This document shows positions 1-8,851 of a stretch of 64,000 bases of DNA, one piece after another (the stretch's first letter is position 1; every line of letters starts with the position of its first letter). A program made the translations under genes and the position numbers. This stretch comes from Micromonospora nigra (GTDB lineage Bacteria; Actinomycetota; Actinomycetes; Mycobacteriales; Micromonosporaceae). The DNA is taken from assembly GCF_900091585.1 (NCBI RefSeq), contig NZ_FMHT01000003.1, positions 4,703,501-4,767,500 of the forward strand, in the 5' to 3' direction. A model generated the notes under the pieces. That model was given only the letters and a program-made list of their open reading frames with translations, ran no database searches and was not told the origin of the DNA.

Positions 1-89
1 CCGGGGCGCACCACCCCGGCCCGGCCCGGCCATCCCGGCCCGGCCCTCCACCAGCACCAGCCCTCCCACCGGCACCGGTACCGGACCGC

Positions 90-95
90 TACGGT
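90..95 (+). promoter_or_regulatory. candidate -10 of a leaderless promoter (LigB-like gene)
   Basis: TACGGT ends 6 nt before the GTG start at 102 and the spacer (tgctcc) has no Shine-Dalgarno. The same geometry precedes seven other genes here. No -35 is recognisable. Inference from spacing only. Confidence 0.4.
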
Positions 96-101
96 TGCTC
101 C

Positions 102-821
102 GTGCCTCTGGTCGCCGCCGCCGTCTGCCCCCACCCGCCCCTGCTCGTGCCCGAGGTGGCCGGTGCCGCCGCCGCGGAACTGGACGACCTGCGCGCCGCC
201 TGCGACAGCGCGCTCACCCGTCTGCTCGCGGCGCAACCGGACGACCTGCTCCTCGTCGGCGCCGGCCCGGAGACGACGGCCTTCAGCGCGGCCGACCACG
301 GCTCGCTGCGGCCCTACGGCGTCGACCGGGCGGTCCGGCTGTGGAAGACCACCTGCGCCGGCTCCGAACGGCTCCCGCTCAGCCTCACCATCGGTGCCTG
401 GCTGGTCGGGCGCACCGGCACCGAGTTGCCCCGGCTGGCCCGGTCCGTGGCCGCCGACGCCCCGCCGTCGCAGTGCGCGGCGCTCGGCGCGGATCTCGTG
501 CACCGGGCCGAGCGCCGTACCGCCCTGCTGGTGCTCGGGGACGGGTCGGCCTGCCGGGGCGAGAAGTCCCCCGGCTACGCCGACCCGCGCGCCGAGGCGT
601 ACGACGACGGGGTCGCCCGGGCCCTGGCCGACGCGGACGCCGACGCCCTGCTCGGCCTGGACGAGGTTGTGTCGGCGCAGCTCAAGGCCGCCGGACGGGC
701 GCCCTGGCAGGTGCTGGCCGGCGCGGTCCGCGCGGTGGGTGGCGACTGGCGCGGCGAGTTGCTGCACCACACGGCGCCCTACGGCGTCGCCTACCTCGTG
801 GCCTGCTGGGAGCCGGCGTGA
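102..821 (+). CDS. LigB-like class III extradiol dioxygenase subunit B domain protein
   Basis: A 239-residue protein of the actinobacterial LigB-like family found next to miaA; M. tuberculosis has a counterpart in the same place. The family resembles subunit B of class III extradiol ring-cleavage dioxygenases, but its substrate is unknown. The N-terminus carries a CPHPP motif (residues 9-13) and the middle has a DGSACRGEKSPGYADPRA-type segment typical of this group. The GTG start at 102 lies 6 nt after a -10-like hexamer, suggesting a leaderless mRNA. Its stop overlaps the miaA start (GTGA), so the two are probably translationally coupled. The family call is good; a catalytic function is not established. 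Confidence 0.85.
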   Translation: MPLVAAAVCPHPPLLVPEVAGAAAAELDDLRAACDSALTRLLAAQPDDLLLVGAGPETTAFSAADHGSLRPYGVDRAVRLWKTTCAGSERLPLSLTIGAWLVGRTGTELPRLARSVAADAPPSQCAALGADLVHRAERRTALLVLGDGSACRGEKSPGYADPRAEAYDDGVARALADADADALLGLDEVVSAQLKAAGRAPWQVLAGAVRAVGGDWRGELLHHTAPYGVAYLVACWEPA

Positions 822-1759
822 CCGGCCCCACCGGGGCAGCCGTCGGGGGGCCGCCCACGGTCGTCGCCGTCGTCGGGCCGACCGCCGCCGGCAAGTCGGC
901 CCTGAGCATCGCCCTGGCGCACGCCCTGCACGGCGAGGTGGTCAACGCCGACTCGATGCAGCTCTACCGGGGCATGGACATCGGCACCGCCAAGCTCACC
1001 CCCGCCGAGCGCGGGGCCGTGCCCCACCATCTGCTCGACATCTGGGCGGTCACCGAGCCCGCCAGCGTCGCGCAGTACCAGCGGCTGGCCCGTGCGGCCA
1101 TCGACGACATCCTGCGTCGCGGGCGGGTGCCGCTGCTCGTCGGCGGCTCCGGTCTGTACGTGCGGGCCGTGCTGGAGCGGTTCGAGTTTCCGGGCACCGA
1201 CCCGGCCGTCCGCGAACGGCTGGAGCGCGAGCTGGCCGACGCCGGGCCGGCCCCGCTGTACGCCCGGCTGCGGGCTGCCGACCCGGACGCGGCGGCCGGC
1301 ATCCTGCCGGGCAACGGCCGGCGGATCGTCCGGGCGTTGGAGGTCATCGAGCTGACCGGGGCGCCGTTCACGGCGTCGCTGCCCGAGCCCGCGCCGCACT
1401 ACCCGGCGGTGCAGATCGGCGTCGACCTGGACACCGCGCTGCTCGACGAGCGGATCGCGCTGCGCGTCGACCGGATGTGGGCCGACGGCCTGGTCGCCGA
1501 GACCCGCGAGCTGGTCGGGCAGGGCCTGCCAGAGGGGCGTACCGCCAGCCGGGCCCTCGGGTACCAGCAGGTCCTGCGGTTCCTCGCCGGCGAGCTGACC
1601 GAGGCGCAGGCACACGACGAGACCGTCCGGGCCACCCGCCGCTTCGTCCGCCGGCAACGTTCCTGGTTCCGCCGCGACCCGCGGATCCACTGGTTCGACG
1701 CGGCCTCACCCACCCTGGTGACCGATGCCCTGAAGGTGGCTGAGGCCGCTACGCGATGA
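818..1759 (+). CDS. miaA: tRNA dimethylallyltransferase MiaA
   Basis: Transfers a dimethylallyl group to N6 of A37 in tRNAs that read UNN codons, the first step towards ms2i6A. The protein is 313 residues, normal for the family. It has the P-loop GPTAAGKS at residues 20-27, the NADSMQLYRGMDIGTAK substrate-loop region, HHLLD, GGSGLYVRA and the RRIVRALEV motif, followed by the C-terminal tRNA-binding part with RQRSWFRRD. The start is taken as GTG at 818, in a 4-nt GTGA overlap with the upstream stop; a longer open frame upstream is only a shadow of the LigB-like gene. dapF follows after 7 nt, so LigB-like, miaA and dapF are probably one transcript. Confidence 0.95.
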   Translation: MTGPTGAAVGGPPTVVAVVGPTAAGKSALSIALAHALHGEVVNADSMQLYRGMDIGTAKLTPAERGAVPHHLLDIWAVTEPASVAQYQRLARAAIDDILRRGRVPLLVGGSGLYVRAVLERFEFPGTDPAVRERLERELADAGPAPLYARLRAADPDAAAGILPGNGRRIVRALEVIELTGAPFTASLPEPAPHYPAVQIGVDLDTALLDERIALRVDRMWADGLVAETRELVGQGLPEGRTASRALGYQQVLRFLAGELTEAQAHDETVRATRRFVRRQRSWFRRDPRIHWFDAASPTLVTDALKVAEAATR

Positions 1760-1766
1760 TGGGGGC

Positions 1767-2615
1767 GTGGAGTTCACCAAGGGGCACGGCACCGGCAACG
1801 ACTTCGTGATCCTGCCCGACCCGGACGGCGCGCTCGATCTGAGCCCCGACCTGGTCGCGGCGATCTGTGACCGGCGACGCGGCATCGGTGCGGACGGCGT
1901 GCTGCGGGTGGTGAGGGCGGCCCGGCACCCCGAGGGGGTCGCCCTGGCGGGCGAGGCCGAGTGGTTCATGGACTACTGGAACTCCGACGGCTCGTTCGCC
2001 GAGATGTGCGGCAACGGCGCCCGGGTCTTCGTCCGCTACCTGCTGGAGACCGGGTCGGCCGCGCCGTCCGGTGCGGCGCTGCCGGTGGCCACCCGGGCCG
2101 GCGTCGTGCGCGCGCGGGTCGAGGGGGAGGGCGTCGCCGTGGAGATGCGTCACCCCCGGCTGTACGACACGTCCACCGCCACCCTCGGCCACCTGACCCT
2201 GGCCGGCACCGCAGTGGACGTGGGCAACCCGCACCTGGTGTGCCCGCTGCCGGCCGGGCTGGAGCTGACGGCGCTCGACCTGACCAGGCCGCCGGAGGTG
2301 GACACGGCGGTCTTCCCGGCCGGCGTCAACGTCGAGTTCACCGCACCGGGCGAGCCGGTCGACGGCACCGACCGCCACGTCCGCATGCGGGTGTACGAGC
2401 GGGGAAGTGCGGAGACGCTCTCCTGCGGCACCGGCGCCTGCGCGGTGGCCGCAGTGGCCCTGCGGGACGCGCACCGGGACACCGGCGTGGTCGCGGTCGA
2501 CGTTCCCGGCGGCCGCCTCACCGTGACGGTGACCGGTGACTCCTGCTGGCTCTCCGGCCCCGCCACCCTGGTCGCGACCGGCCACCTGACCCGCCCCGCG
2601 CTCTCCCGTCCCTGA
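1767..2615 (+). CDS. dapF: diaminopimelate epimerase DapF
   Basis: Interconverts LL- and meso-diaminopimelate in the lysine and peptidoglycan pathway; it is PLP-independent and uses two cysteines. At 282 residues it has the expected length. The two catalytic cysteines are Cys81 in MCGNGARVF and Cys220 in SCGTGACA. N-terminal KGHGTGNDFV and RRRGIGADG are the usual substrate-binding motifs. The GTG start at 1767 is 7 nt after miaA. The gene converges on the malic enzyme gene with one base between the stop codons. Confidence 0.97.
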   Translation: MEFTKGHGTGNDFVILPDPDGALDLSPDLVAAICDRRRGIGADGVLRVVRAARHPEGVALAGEAEWFMDYWNSDGSFAEMCGNGARVFVRYLLETGSAAPSGAALPVATRAGVVRARVEGEGVAVEMRHPRLYDTSTATLGHLTLAGTAVDVGNPHLVCPLPAGLELTALDLTRPPEVDTAVFPAGVNVEFTAPGEPVDGTDRHVRMRVYERGSAETLSCGTGACAVAAVALRDAHRDTGVVAVDVPGGRLTVTVTGDSCWLSGPATLVATGHLTRPALSRP

Positions 2616-2616
2616 C

Positions 2617-4089
2617 CTACGGCGTGGCGCTGGCGGTGGCGGCGACCTCGGGCAGGTCGGCGGGACCCGGGTCGGCGGCCGGCGGGATGGCCGCGCCCGG
2701 GTTCTGCGCGGCGGCGCGGACAGCCGCCGCGACCGCCGGGGCCACCCGCGGGTCGAACACACTGGGCACGATCACCGTCGGGTTGATCTTCTCCTCGCCG
2801 ACCACGTCCGCGATGGCGCGGGCGGCGGCGAGCGCCATCTCCTCGGTGAACTCCTCGGCGTGCGCGTCCAGCATGCCCCGGAACACGCCGGGGAAGGCGA
2901 GCACGTTGTTGATCTGGTTCGGCTGGTCGGAGCGGCCGGTGGCGACCACCGCGGCGTGCTTGCGCGCCTCCCGGGGATCCACCTCCGGGTCGGGGTTCGC
3001 CAGCGCGAACACGATCGCGTCCGGCGCCATCGTGGCGACGTCGTCACCGGTCAGCAGGTTCGGTGCGCTCACCCCGATGAAGACGTCCGCGCCGCGGACC
3101 GCCCCGGCCAGGTCGCCCGAGTAGTTGTCCCTGTTGGTGTTCTCGGCCAGCCACTGCCAGGCCGGGTTGAGCCCGGTCAGGCCGCGGTGCAGGGCGCCCT
3201 GCCGGTCGTACGCGACGATGTCGCCCACGCCCTGCCGCAGCAGCAGCTTCATGATCGCGGTGCCGGCCGCGCCCGCGCCGGACACCACCACCCGTACGTC
3301 CGCGAGTTGCTTGCCCACCACGCGCAGCGCATTGGTCAGCGCCGCGAGCACGCAGATCGCGGTGCCGTGCTGGTCGTCGTGGAAGACCGGGATGTCCAGC
3401 GCCTCGCGCAGCCGGGCCTCGATCTCGAAGCAGCGCGGCGCGGCGATGTCCTCCAGGTTGATCCCGCCGTACGCGGGCGCGATCGCCTTCACGATCGCCA
3501 CGATCTCGTCGGTGTCCTGGGTGTCGAGCACCACCGGCCAGGCGTCCACCCCGCCGAAGCGCTTGAACAGCGCCGCCTTGCCCTCCATCACGGGCAGCGA
3601 CGCGGCCGGACCGAGGTTGCCCAGGCCCAACACCGCCGAGCCGTCGCTGACCACCGCGACCGTGTTGCGCTTGATGGTCAGTCGACGGGCGTCGGCGGGG
3701 TTCTCCGCGATGGCCTGGCAGACCCGCGCCACCCCCGGGGTGTACGCCCGGGACAGTTCGTCCCGGTTGCGCAACGCCACCTTCGGGCTGACCTCGATCT
3801 TGCCGCCGAGGTGCAGCAGGAAGGTGCGGTCGGAGACCTTCCGCACGTCCACCCCGTCGAGGGCGGTGAGGGCGTCGACCACCTGGTCGGCGTGCCCCGC
3901 GTCGGCCGTGTCGCAGGTCAGGTCGACGATCACGTGGCTGGGGTCGGAGTCGACCACGTCCAGGGCGGTGACGATTGCCCCCGCCTCGCCGACGCAGGTG
4001 GTCAGTCGCCCGATGGAGGAGGCGTCGGCCGGCACCGCGATCCGGATCGTGATCGAGAATCCGGCGCTGGGCAGTCGGGTGATGGCCAC
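2617..4089 (-). CDS. NAD-dependent malic enzyme with N-terminal ACT domain
   Basis: Oxidative decarboxylation of malate to pyruvate in central carbon metabolism. The 490-residue protein begins with an ACT-type regulatory domain (about residues 8-85, with IRIAVPADASSIGRL and the matching IVDLTCDT strand). The malic domain follows, with the catalytic Tyr region SRAYTPGVA, Lys region EGKAALFKRFGG and metal-binding HDDQHGTA, then the NAD-binding fold with GAGAAGTA. GTG at 4089 was chosen because GGAGGG lies about 6 nt upstream; the longer open frame upstream lacks such a site. The C-terminal 35 or so residues are Ala/Pro-rich. The ACT domain implies a small-molecule effector, which the sequence does not identify. 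Confidence 0.92.
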   Translation of the reverse strand: MAITRLPSAGFSITIRIAVPADASSIGRLTTCVGEAGAIVTALDVVDSDPSHVIVDLTCDTADAGHADQVVDALTALDGVDVRKVSDRTFLLHLGGKIEVSPKVALRNRDELSRAYTPGVARVCQAIAENPADARRLTIKRNTVAVVSDGSAVLGLGNLGPAASLPVMEGKAALFKRFGGVDAWPVVLDTQDTDEIVAIVKAIAPAYGGINLEDIAAPRCFEIEARLREALDIPVFHDDQHGTAICVLAALTNALRVVGKQLADVRVVVSGAGAAGTAIMKLLLRQGVGDIVAYDRQGALHRGLTGLNPAWQWLAENTNRDNYSGDLAGAVRGADVFIGVSAPNLLTGDDVATMAPDAIVFALANPDPEVDPREARKHAAVVATGRSDQPNQINNVLAFPGVFRGMLDAHAEEFTEEMALAAARAIADVVGEEKINPTVIVPSVFDPRVAPAVAAAVRAAAQNPGAAIPPAADPGPADLPEVAATASATP

Positions 4090-4266
4090 GGTGTCCCTCC
4101 GTCGACGCTGAACGGCTCGCCTCGCATTTCTACTCGGCCCTTCCGCCCCGCCGGCATCCGCCCCCGCTACCGGCGGGTACGGCAGCGGGCATATACCGGG
4201 TGCGTCGGACGTTGGCACATGTCAGGATTGTTTTCTACGTGCCCCAGAGCGACAGGAGATGCGAGT

Positions 4267-5718
4267 TTGCGAGACCAGGAGACCTACGAACCGTTCGAGG
4301 ACGACGAGCTGACGGCCACCACGGGCGAGTTCGAGCTGTCGGAGCGGCAGGCGCTGCGGCGGGTCCCCGGCCTCTCGACCGAGCTCACCGACATCACCGA
4401 GGTCGAGTACCGGCAGCTCCGGCTGGAGCGGGTCGTGCTCGTCGGAGTGTGGACCGAGGGCACGCAGGACGACGCCGACAACTCGTTGGCCGAGCTGGCG
4501 GCGCTGGCCGAGACGGCCGGCTCGCAGGTGCTCGAGGGGCTGATCCAGCGGCGCAACCGGCCCGACCCGGCCACCTACGTCGGCCGGGGCAAGGTCGACG
4601 ACCTGGGCGCCGTGGTGCTGTCGACCGGCGCCGACACGGTGATCTGTGACGGTGAGCTGTCGCCGTCGCAGCTGCGCAACCTGGAGCAGCGCACCAAGGT
4701 CAAGGTGGTCGACCGCACCGCCCTGATCCTCGACATCTTCGCCCAGCACGCCAAGAGCAAGGAGGGTAAGGCGCAGGTCGAGCTGGCCCAGCTCGAATAC
4801 CTGCTGCCCCGCCTGCGCGGTTGGGGTGAGTCGCTGTCCCGGCAGACCGGTGGTTCCGGTCGCGGCGGCGGCGCCGGTGGCGGTGTGGGCCTGCGCGGTC
4901 CCGGTGAGACCAAGCTGGAGACCGACCGGCGGCGCATCCGCACCCGCATCGCGCGGCTGCGCCGGGAGATCAAGGGCATGCGGACGGTACGCGAGACCAA
5001 GCGCGCCCGCCGTGCCCGCAACGCGGTGCCCTCGGTCGCCATCGCCGGCTACACCAACGCCGGCAAGTCCAGCCTGCTCAACCGGCTCACCGGCGCGGGC
5101 GTCCTGGTGGAGAACGCGCTGTTCGCCACGCTCGACCCGACCACCCGCAAGGCCACCACGTCCGACGGGCGGCTCTACACCCTGTCGGACACGGTGGGCT
5201 TCGTCCGGCACCTGCCGCACCAGATCGTCGAGGCGTTCCGTTCGACGCTGGAGGAGGTCGCCGAGTCGGATCTTGTGGTGCACGTCGTCGACGGCACCCA
5301 TCCCGACCCCGAGGAGCAGGTCCGGGCGGTCCGCGAGGTGTTGGCCGAGGTCGGCGCCGACCGGCTGCCGGAGCTGCTGGTGGTCAACAAGACCGACGCC
5401 GCCGACGAGGAGACCCTGCTGCGGCTCAAGCGCCTGTGGCCGGAGGCGGTGTTCGTCTCCGCGCACAAGGGGCGGGGGCTCGCCGCGCTCCGCGACACGA
5501 TCGAGCAACGGCTGCCCCGCCCCGCGGTCGAGGTGCGCGCCGTGCTGCCCTACGACCGGGGCGACCTGGTGGCCCGGGTGCACCGGCAGGGCGAGGTGCT
5601 CAGCACCGCCCACCTGCCGGAAGGCACGCTGCTGCACGTGCGGGTGGGGGAGGCGCTCGCCGCCGAGCTGGCACCGTACCGGGCCGGCGCGGAGCAGCCG
5701 GTCACGGCCTCCGCGTAG
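4267..5718 (+). CDS. hflX: ribosome-associated GTPase HflX
   Basis: An Obg-related GTPase that binds the 50S subunit and is linked to splitting or rescue of stalled 70S ribosomes. The 483-residue protein has the HflX N-terminal domain (VGRGKVDDL and FAQHAKSKEGKAQVELAQL), a Gly-rich linker GGSGRGGGAGGGVG, the coiled-coil LRGPGETKLETDRRRI, and a G domain with G1 GYTNAGKSS (residues 261-269), G3 DTVGFV and G4 NKTD. TTG at 4267 follows AGGAGA by 7 nt; an in-frame ATG at 4219 would add 16 residues with no ribosome-binding site. It is divergent from the malic enzyme gene across 177 bp. Confidence 0.95.
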   Translation: MRDQETYEPFEDDELTATTGEFELSERQALRRVPGLSTELTDITEVEYRQLRLERVVLVGVWTEGTQDDADNSLAELAALAETAGSQVLEGLIQRRNRPDPATYVGRGKVDDLGAVVLSTGADTVICDGELSPSQLRNLEQRTKVKVVDRTALILDIFAQHAKSKEGKAQVELAQLEYLLPRLRGWGESLSRQTGGSGRGGGAGGGVGLRGPGETKLETDRRRIRTRIARLRREIKGMRTVRETKRARRARNAVPSVAIAGYTNAGKSSLLNRLTGAGVLVENALFATLDPTTRKATTSDGRLYTLSDTVGFVRHLPHQIVEAFRSTLEEVAESDLVVHVVDGTHPDPEEQVRAVREVLAEVGADRLPELLVVNKTDAADEETLLRLKRLWPEAVFVSAHKGRGLAALRDTIEQRLPRPAVEVRAVLPYDRGDLVARVHRQGEVLSTAHLPEGTLLHVRVGEALAAELAPYRAGAEQPVTASA

Positions 5719-5768
5719 CGGTCCCCAGCGTCACCCGGGCGAAACCTGAGGCATGCGACACTTGCAGG

Positions 5769-7496
5769 ATGCGCCGCGCTGTCTCCTCGGTCACCGTCGC
5801 CCTCGGCCTGTTCGGGGCGACGGTGGCGTACCCCGGTGCCGCCGCCGTCGCGGCACCGCTCCCGGCCGTGTCCTCGGTGTCGTTGTCGGCGTCGCTGCCG
5901 GTGGAGGCCCTGCCGGCCGCCGCACCGGGCAAGAAGCGGTGCGCGGTGACCGATCCCCGGCTGCGCGAGCTGTCGGGGCTCGTCGCCACCCGCGACGGCT
6001 ACGTCGTGGTCAACGACGGCACCGAGGTGGAGAACCGTAAGCGGGTCTTCTACCTCGACGCGGACTGCGAGGTCACCCGCGAGGTGCGCTACTCCGGGGC
6101 GGGTCCGTTCGACACGGAGGATCTGGCCCTTTCCCCCGACGGCAAGACGTTGTGGATCGCCGACACCGGCGACAACGCCCTGAGCCGGGAGCGCCGGGAA
6201 CGGGTGGCCCTGTGGAGCATGCCGGTCGCCGGCAGCCGGCAGCCCGTGCTGCACCGGTTGTCGTATCCGGAGAACAAGCCGCACGACGCCGAGGCGTTGC
6301 TGATCAACGGCGACGGCGCTCCGCTGATCATCACCAAGGTCACCGCCGGCACGGCCGAGATATACACCCCGGCCGCGGCGATGAAGCGCGGTGACACCGC
6401 GCCGGTGCCGATGAAGAAGGTCGGCGACATCGAACTGCCCCGCACGGAGACCGAGAACCCGCTGAGCACGTTCGGCCGGGTCGCGATCACCGGGGCCGCC
6501 CGGTCGCCCGACGGCTCCCGGGTGGTGCTGCGCACCTACGCCGACGCCTTCGAGTACGACGTCTCCGACGGCGACGTGGTCGCCGCGCTGACCACCGGCG
6601 AGCCCCGGGTGACCGCGCTGACCGACCCGTTCGGCGAGGCGATCAGCTACTCCCCCGACGGGAAGACCTTCCTGACGGTGTCGGAGGCGAGCCGGTTGGA
6701 GGACGACGAGCCGGTCGACATCCTGAGCTACACCCCCTCCACCGAGGGGGCGAAGCCGCTGAGCGGGGCGGCCGACGAGGAACGGAAGGCCGCCGGGCAG
6801 TCCTGGTTCGCCAGTCTCACGCTGGACGACATCACCTACCTGATCGCGGCCGTGGGGGTGCTCGGCGCGCTGCTGGTCGGCGCGGGGATCACCGGCATCG
6901 TCCGGGCCCGCCGCAGGCCGGCCCCGCTGTCCGACAAGCCCTCGGGTCGGGAGCCCGACGGCGGCGTCGACGGCCCTTTCCCGGTGGGCGACAACCGGCA
7001 GCGCGGCGGGGTCTACGGCGGCGGGTCGCCCGGTGGGACTGCTCCGGCAGGGGGCGGGGGAGCCGTGTACGGCGGTGCCCGCCCGGCCGGCGGCGGCGTC
7101 TACGGCGGCGCCCGCCCGGCCGGTGGAGCCGGCGTGTACGGCGGCGCAGGGCGCTCCGGCGGCGGACGCCAGGGCGGTGGCGTGGCCGGCGGTGGCGTGC
7201 CGGTGAGCGGTCGGGACGGTGCTCCGGGCGGTGGTCGTCGCGGTGACGCTCCGGGAGGCGCCCGTGGTGGCGCTCCGGTCCGTGGGCGGCCCTCCGGCGG
7301 CGTCTACGGCGGCGGCCGGCCCGCTGGCGACCAGCAGGGCGGCGGGTACGGCGGCGGCCGGGCGGAGCCTCCCCGTCGGGGGGGCCCGGAGCAGGACCCG
7401 AGGGGGCAGCGCCCGGCGCGTTGGCGCGAGGACGGCCGGCACGCGGACGTGCCCGACACCGGCGGCGGGTACGGCTACCAGGGCGACCGCTACTGA
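5769..7496 (+). CDS. secreted, membrane-anchored beta-propeller-like protein with Gly-rich VYGG tail
   Basis: A 575-residue actinobacterial protein of unknown function. Residues 1-29 look like a signal peptide. Residues about 55-340 have propeller-like repeats (LALSPDGKTLWIADTGDNA, ARSPDGSRVV, YSPDGKTFL). One membrane segment lies at about 355-378 and is followed by basic residues. The remaining 190 or so residues are a low-complexity tail built on Gly-Gly with repeated VYGG motifs, ending in Arg/Asp-rich sequence. The propeller would therefore lie outside the cell and the tail inside. The ATG is 50 bp downstream of hflX. It converges with lexA, with 12 bp between the genes. Confidence 0.8.
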   Translation: MRRAVSSVTVALGLFGATVAYPGAAAVAAPLPAVSSVSLSASLPVEALPAAAPGKKRCAVTDPRLRELSGLVATRDGYVVVNDGTEVENRKRVFYLDADCEVTREVRYSGAGPFDTEDLALSPDGKTLWIADTGDNALSRERRERVALWSMPVAGSRQPVLHRLSYPENKPHDAEALLINGDGAPLIITKVTAGTAEIYTPAAAMKRGDTAPVPMKKVGDIELPRTETENPLSTFGRVAITGAARSPDGSRVVLRTYADAFEYDVSDGDVVAALTTGEPRVTALTDPFGEAISYSPDGKTFLTVSEASRLEDDEPVDILSYTPSTEGAKPLSGAADEERKAAGQSWFASLTLDDITYLIAAVGVLGALLVGAGITGIVRARRRPAPLSDKPSGREPDGGVDGPFPVGDNRQRGGVYGGGSPGGTAPAGGGGAVYGGARPAGGGVYGGARPAGGAGVYGGAGRSGGGRQGGGVAGGGVPVSGRDGAPGGGRRGDAPGGARGGAPVRGRPSGGVYGGGRPAGDQQGGGYGGGRAEPPRRGGPEQDPRGQRPARWREDGRHADVPDTGGGYGYQGDRY

Positions 7497-7508
7497 GCCG
7501 GCGCGGGG

Positions 7509-8294
7509 TCAGATCCGGCGCAGCACCGCGACGACCCGGCCCATGATCACGGCGTCGTCGCCGGGGATCGGGTCGAAGGCCGGGTTCTGCGGCATCAGCC
7601 AGACGTGCCCGTCGCGCCGGCGGTAGGTCTTCACCGTGGCCTCGCCGTCGAGCATGGCGGCGACGATCTCACCGGAGTCGGCGGTCGGCTGTTGCCGCAC
7701 CACGACCCAGTCGCCGTCGCAGATCGCGGCGTCGAGCATCGAGTCACCCTTGACCTGGAGCATGAAGACCTCGCCCTCGCCGACCAGCTCGCGGGGCAGG
7801 GGGAAGACGTCCTCCACCGACTGCTCCGCGAGGATCGGGCCACCGGCGGCGATCCGGCCGAGCATCGGCACGTAGGCCGGGGTGGGCCGCTGGGAGCGGC
7901 TCAGCTCGTCGTCGACGTGGTCGTTGGGGGAGCGGACGTCCACCGCGCGCGGCCGGTTCGGGTCGCGGCGCAGGAAGCCCTTCTTCTCCAGCTCCTTGAG
8001 CTGGTAGGCGACGCTGGACGGCGACACGAGCCCGACGGCCTCGCCGATCTCGCGCACGCTCGGCGGGTAGCCGTGGCGCTCGACCCAGGTGCGGATGAAG
8101 TCGAGGATGCGGCGCTGCCGGGCGGTCAGGTCGACGGTCACCGGGTCGGGGAACGAACTGACCACCGGGGTGACGGCGCGGACGGCGGGCTGCCCGGCCC
8201 GGCTGCGCGCGGCGCTGCGGCGTCGGGTGGCCGGTGGACCCGCCTCGGTGATCTGCTGCGGGTTCTTCGGCCGGCTTGCCCGGTCGTCGGTCAC
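7509..8294 (-). CDS. lexA: SOS repressor LexA
   Basis: Represses DNA-damage genes and cleaves itself when RecA is activated. The 261-residue protein carries the LexA winged helix (about residues 55-112, with [12 protein letters not shown] as recognition region) and an S24 protease domain. The cleavage site is Ala150-Gly151 in RIAAGGPIL, the nucleophile Ser185 in KGDSM and the general base Lys222 in ATVKTY. An Arg-rich N-terminal extension of about 50 residues precedes the DNA-binding domain. GTG at 8294 is preceded by GGGAGGA; upstream in-frame codons have no such site. Two SOS boxes lie 180-230 bp upstream. Confidence 0.96.
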   Translation of the reverse strand: MTDDRASRPKNPQQITEAGPPATRRRSAARSRAGQPAVRAVTPVVSSFPDPVTVDLTARQRRILDFIRTWVERHGYPPSVREIGEAVGLVSPSSVAYQLKELEKKGFLRRDPNRPRAVDVRSPNDHVDDELSRSQRPTPAYVPMLGRIAAGGPILAEQSVEDVFPLPRELVGEGEVFMLQVKGDSMLDAAICDGDWVVVRQQPTADSGEIVAAMLDGEATVKTYRRRDGHVWLMPQNPAFDPIPGDDAVIMGRVVAVLRRI

Positions 8295-8473
8295 GTCCGT
8301 CCTCCCTGGTCGGCGCTGGGTGCCTCGGCGGCTCGTGGTGCACATGGTGGGTGGGGTCCGGCGAACCCCGTGGGGGGGCCGCGACCGGTTGATCCTGACC
8401 GTATCGGTGAGATCGGTCATTTTCAAACATCTGTACGACCTTGTCGGCGTGTCGGGTTGAAAACGCTGTTGTC

Positions 8474-8489
8474 TCGAACGGGTGTTCTG
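8474..8489. promoter_or_regulatory. SOS box 1 (LexA operator)
   Basis: TCGAACGGGTGTTCTG matches the actinobacterial LexA operator TCGAACNNNNGTTCGA at all but the last two positions. It lies about 180 bp upstream of the lexA start. Confidence 0.85.
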
Positions 8490-8506
8490 ATAAATGGTAC
8501 GTCGAC

Positions 8507-8522
8507 TCGAACGGGTGTTCCA
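8507..8522. promoter_or_regulatory. SOS box 2 (LexA operator)
   Basis: TCGAACGGGTGTTCCA is identical to box 1 over 14 bases and starts exactly 33 bp later, about three helical turns, so two LexA dimers could bind the same DNA face. Confidence 0.85.
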
Positions 8523-8678
8523 TGTCGCCCGATCGGCGGGTGACGCCGGCTGGGCGGACGGTAACCGGCGGCGGCGTGTCACGTTGGGCCCCTCGGGTCG
8601 CCCCGTGCGGGTGGACGCGGGTGACGCGCCGGACACGCCGGCCAACTTGACCGCCGTTCGCCGGCCGCTTACGGTCAA

Positions 8679-8726
8679 CCCCTAGATGTAGTAGTCACAC
8701 GGGCGTAAGTCGCCTACAGGTTGGGT
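8679..8726 (+). promoter_or_regulatory. candidate tandem NrdR boxes
   Basis: CCCCTAGATGTAGTAG (8679-8694) and CGCCTACAGGTTGGGT (8711-8726) each match about 9-10 of 16 positions of the general NrdR box ACACwATATATwGTGT. They are spaced 32 bp apart, as NrdR box pairs usually are. They lie 125-175 bp upstream of nrdR, fitting autoregulation and control of nrdJ. The match is imperfect. Confidence 0.4.
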
Positions 8727-8851
8727 TCGACTACCGACCGCACTCCCGTACCGTCGAACCGGCGGCCGTCCCTCGGGGCGGTTCCGCCGCGTCGTCGTGT
8801 GCCCGGGAGGCGGCCGATGCGGCCCACGGTCGACGGAGGAGGTCGGGCGAG

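Larger units (their letters stand above)
8295..8851. other. 557-bp lexA-nrdR spacer with SOS and NrdR-like sites
   Basis: The divergent control region between lexA and nrdR. It holds two SOS boxes (8474-8489 and 8507-8522) and a pair of NrdR-box-like sequences (8679-8694 and 8711-8726). A 43-codon open frame starts at ATG 8522 inside the second SOS box. In M. tuberculosis a LexA-controlled LysM gene (Rv2719c) sits at this position; no such full-length gene is present here. Confidence 0.7.

Noticed and set aside
1..60. A minus-strand ATG at 33-31 that could start a leftward gene
   Set aside because: Only ten codons lie within the window and there is nothing to compare; the C/G repeats here may be non-coding.
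2860..4200. Long plus-strand open frame running through the malic enzyme gene into hflX
   Set aside because: It is the complement shadow of the malic enzyme gene; GC-rich DNA leaves such frames open, and its translation has no protein-like pattern.
8522..8653. The 43-codon ORF under the SOS boxes as a confirmed gene
   Set aside because: No ribosome-binding site and no recognised domain; kept only as a finding.
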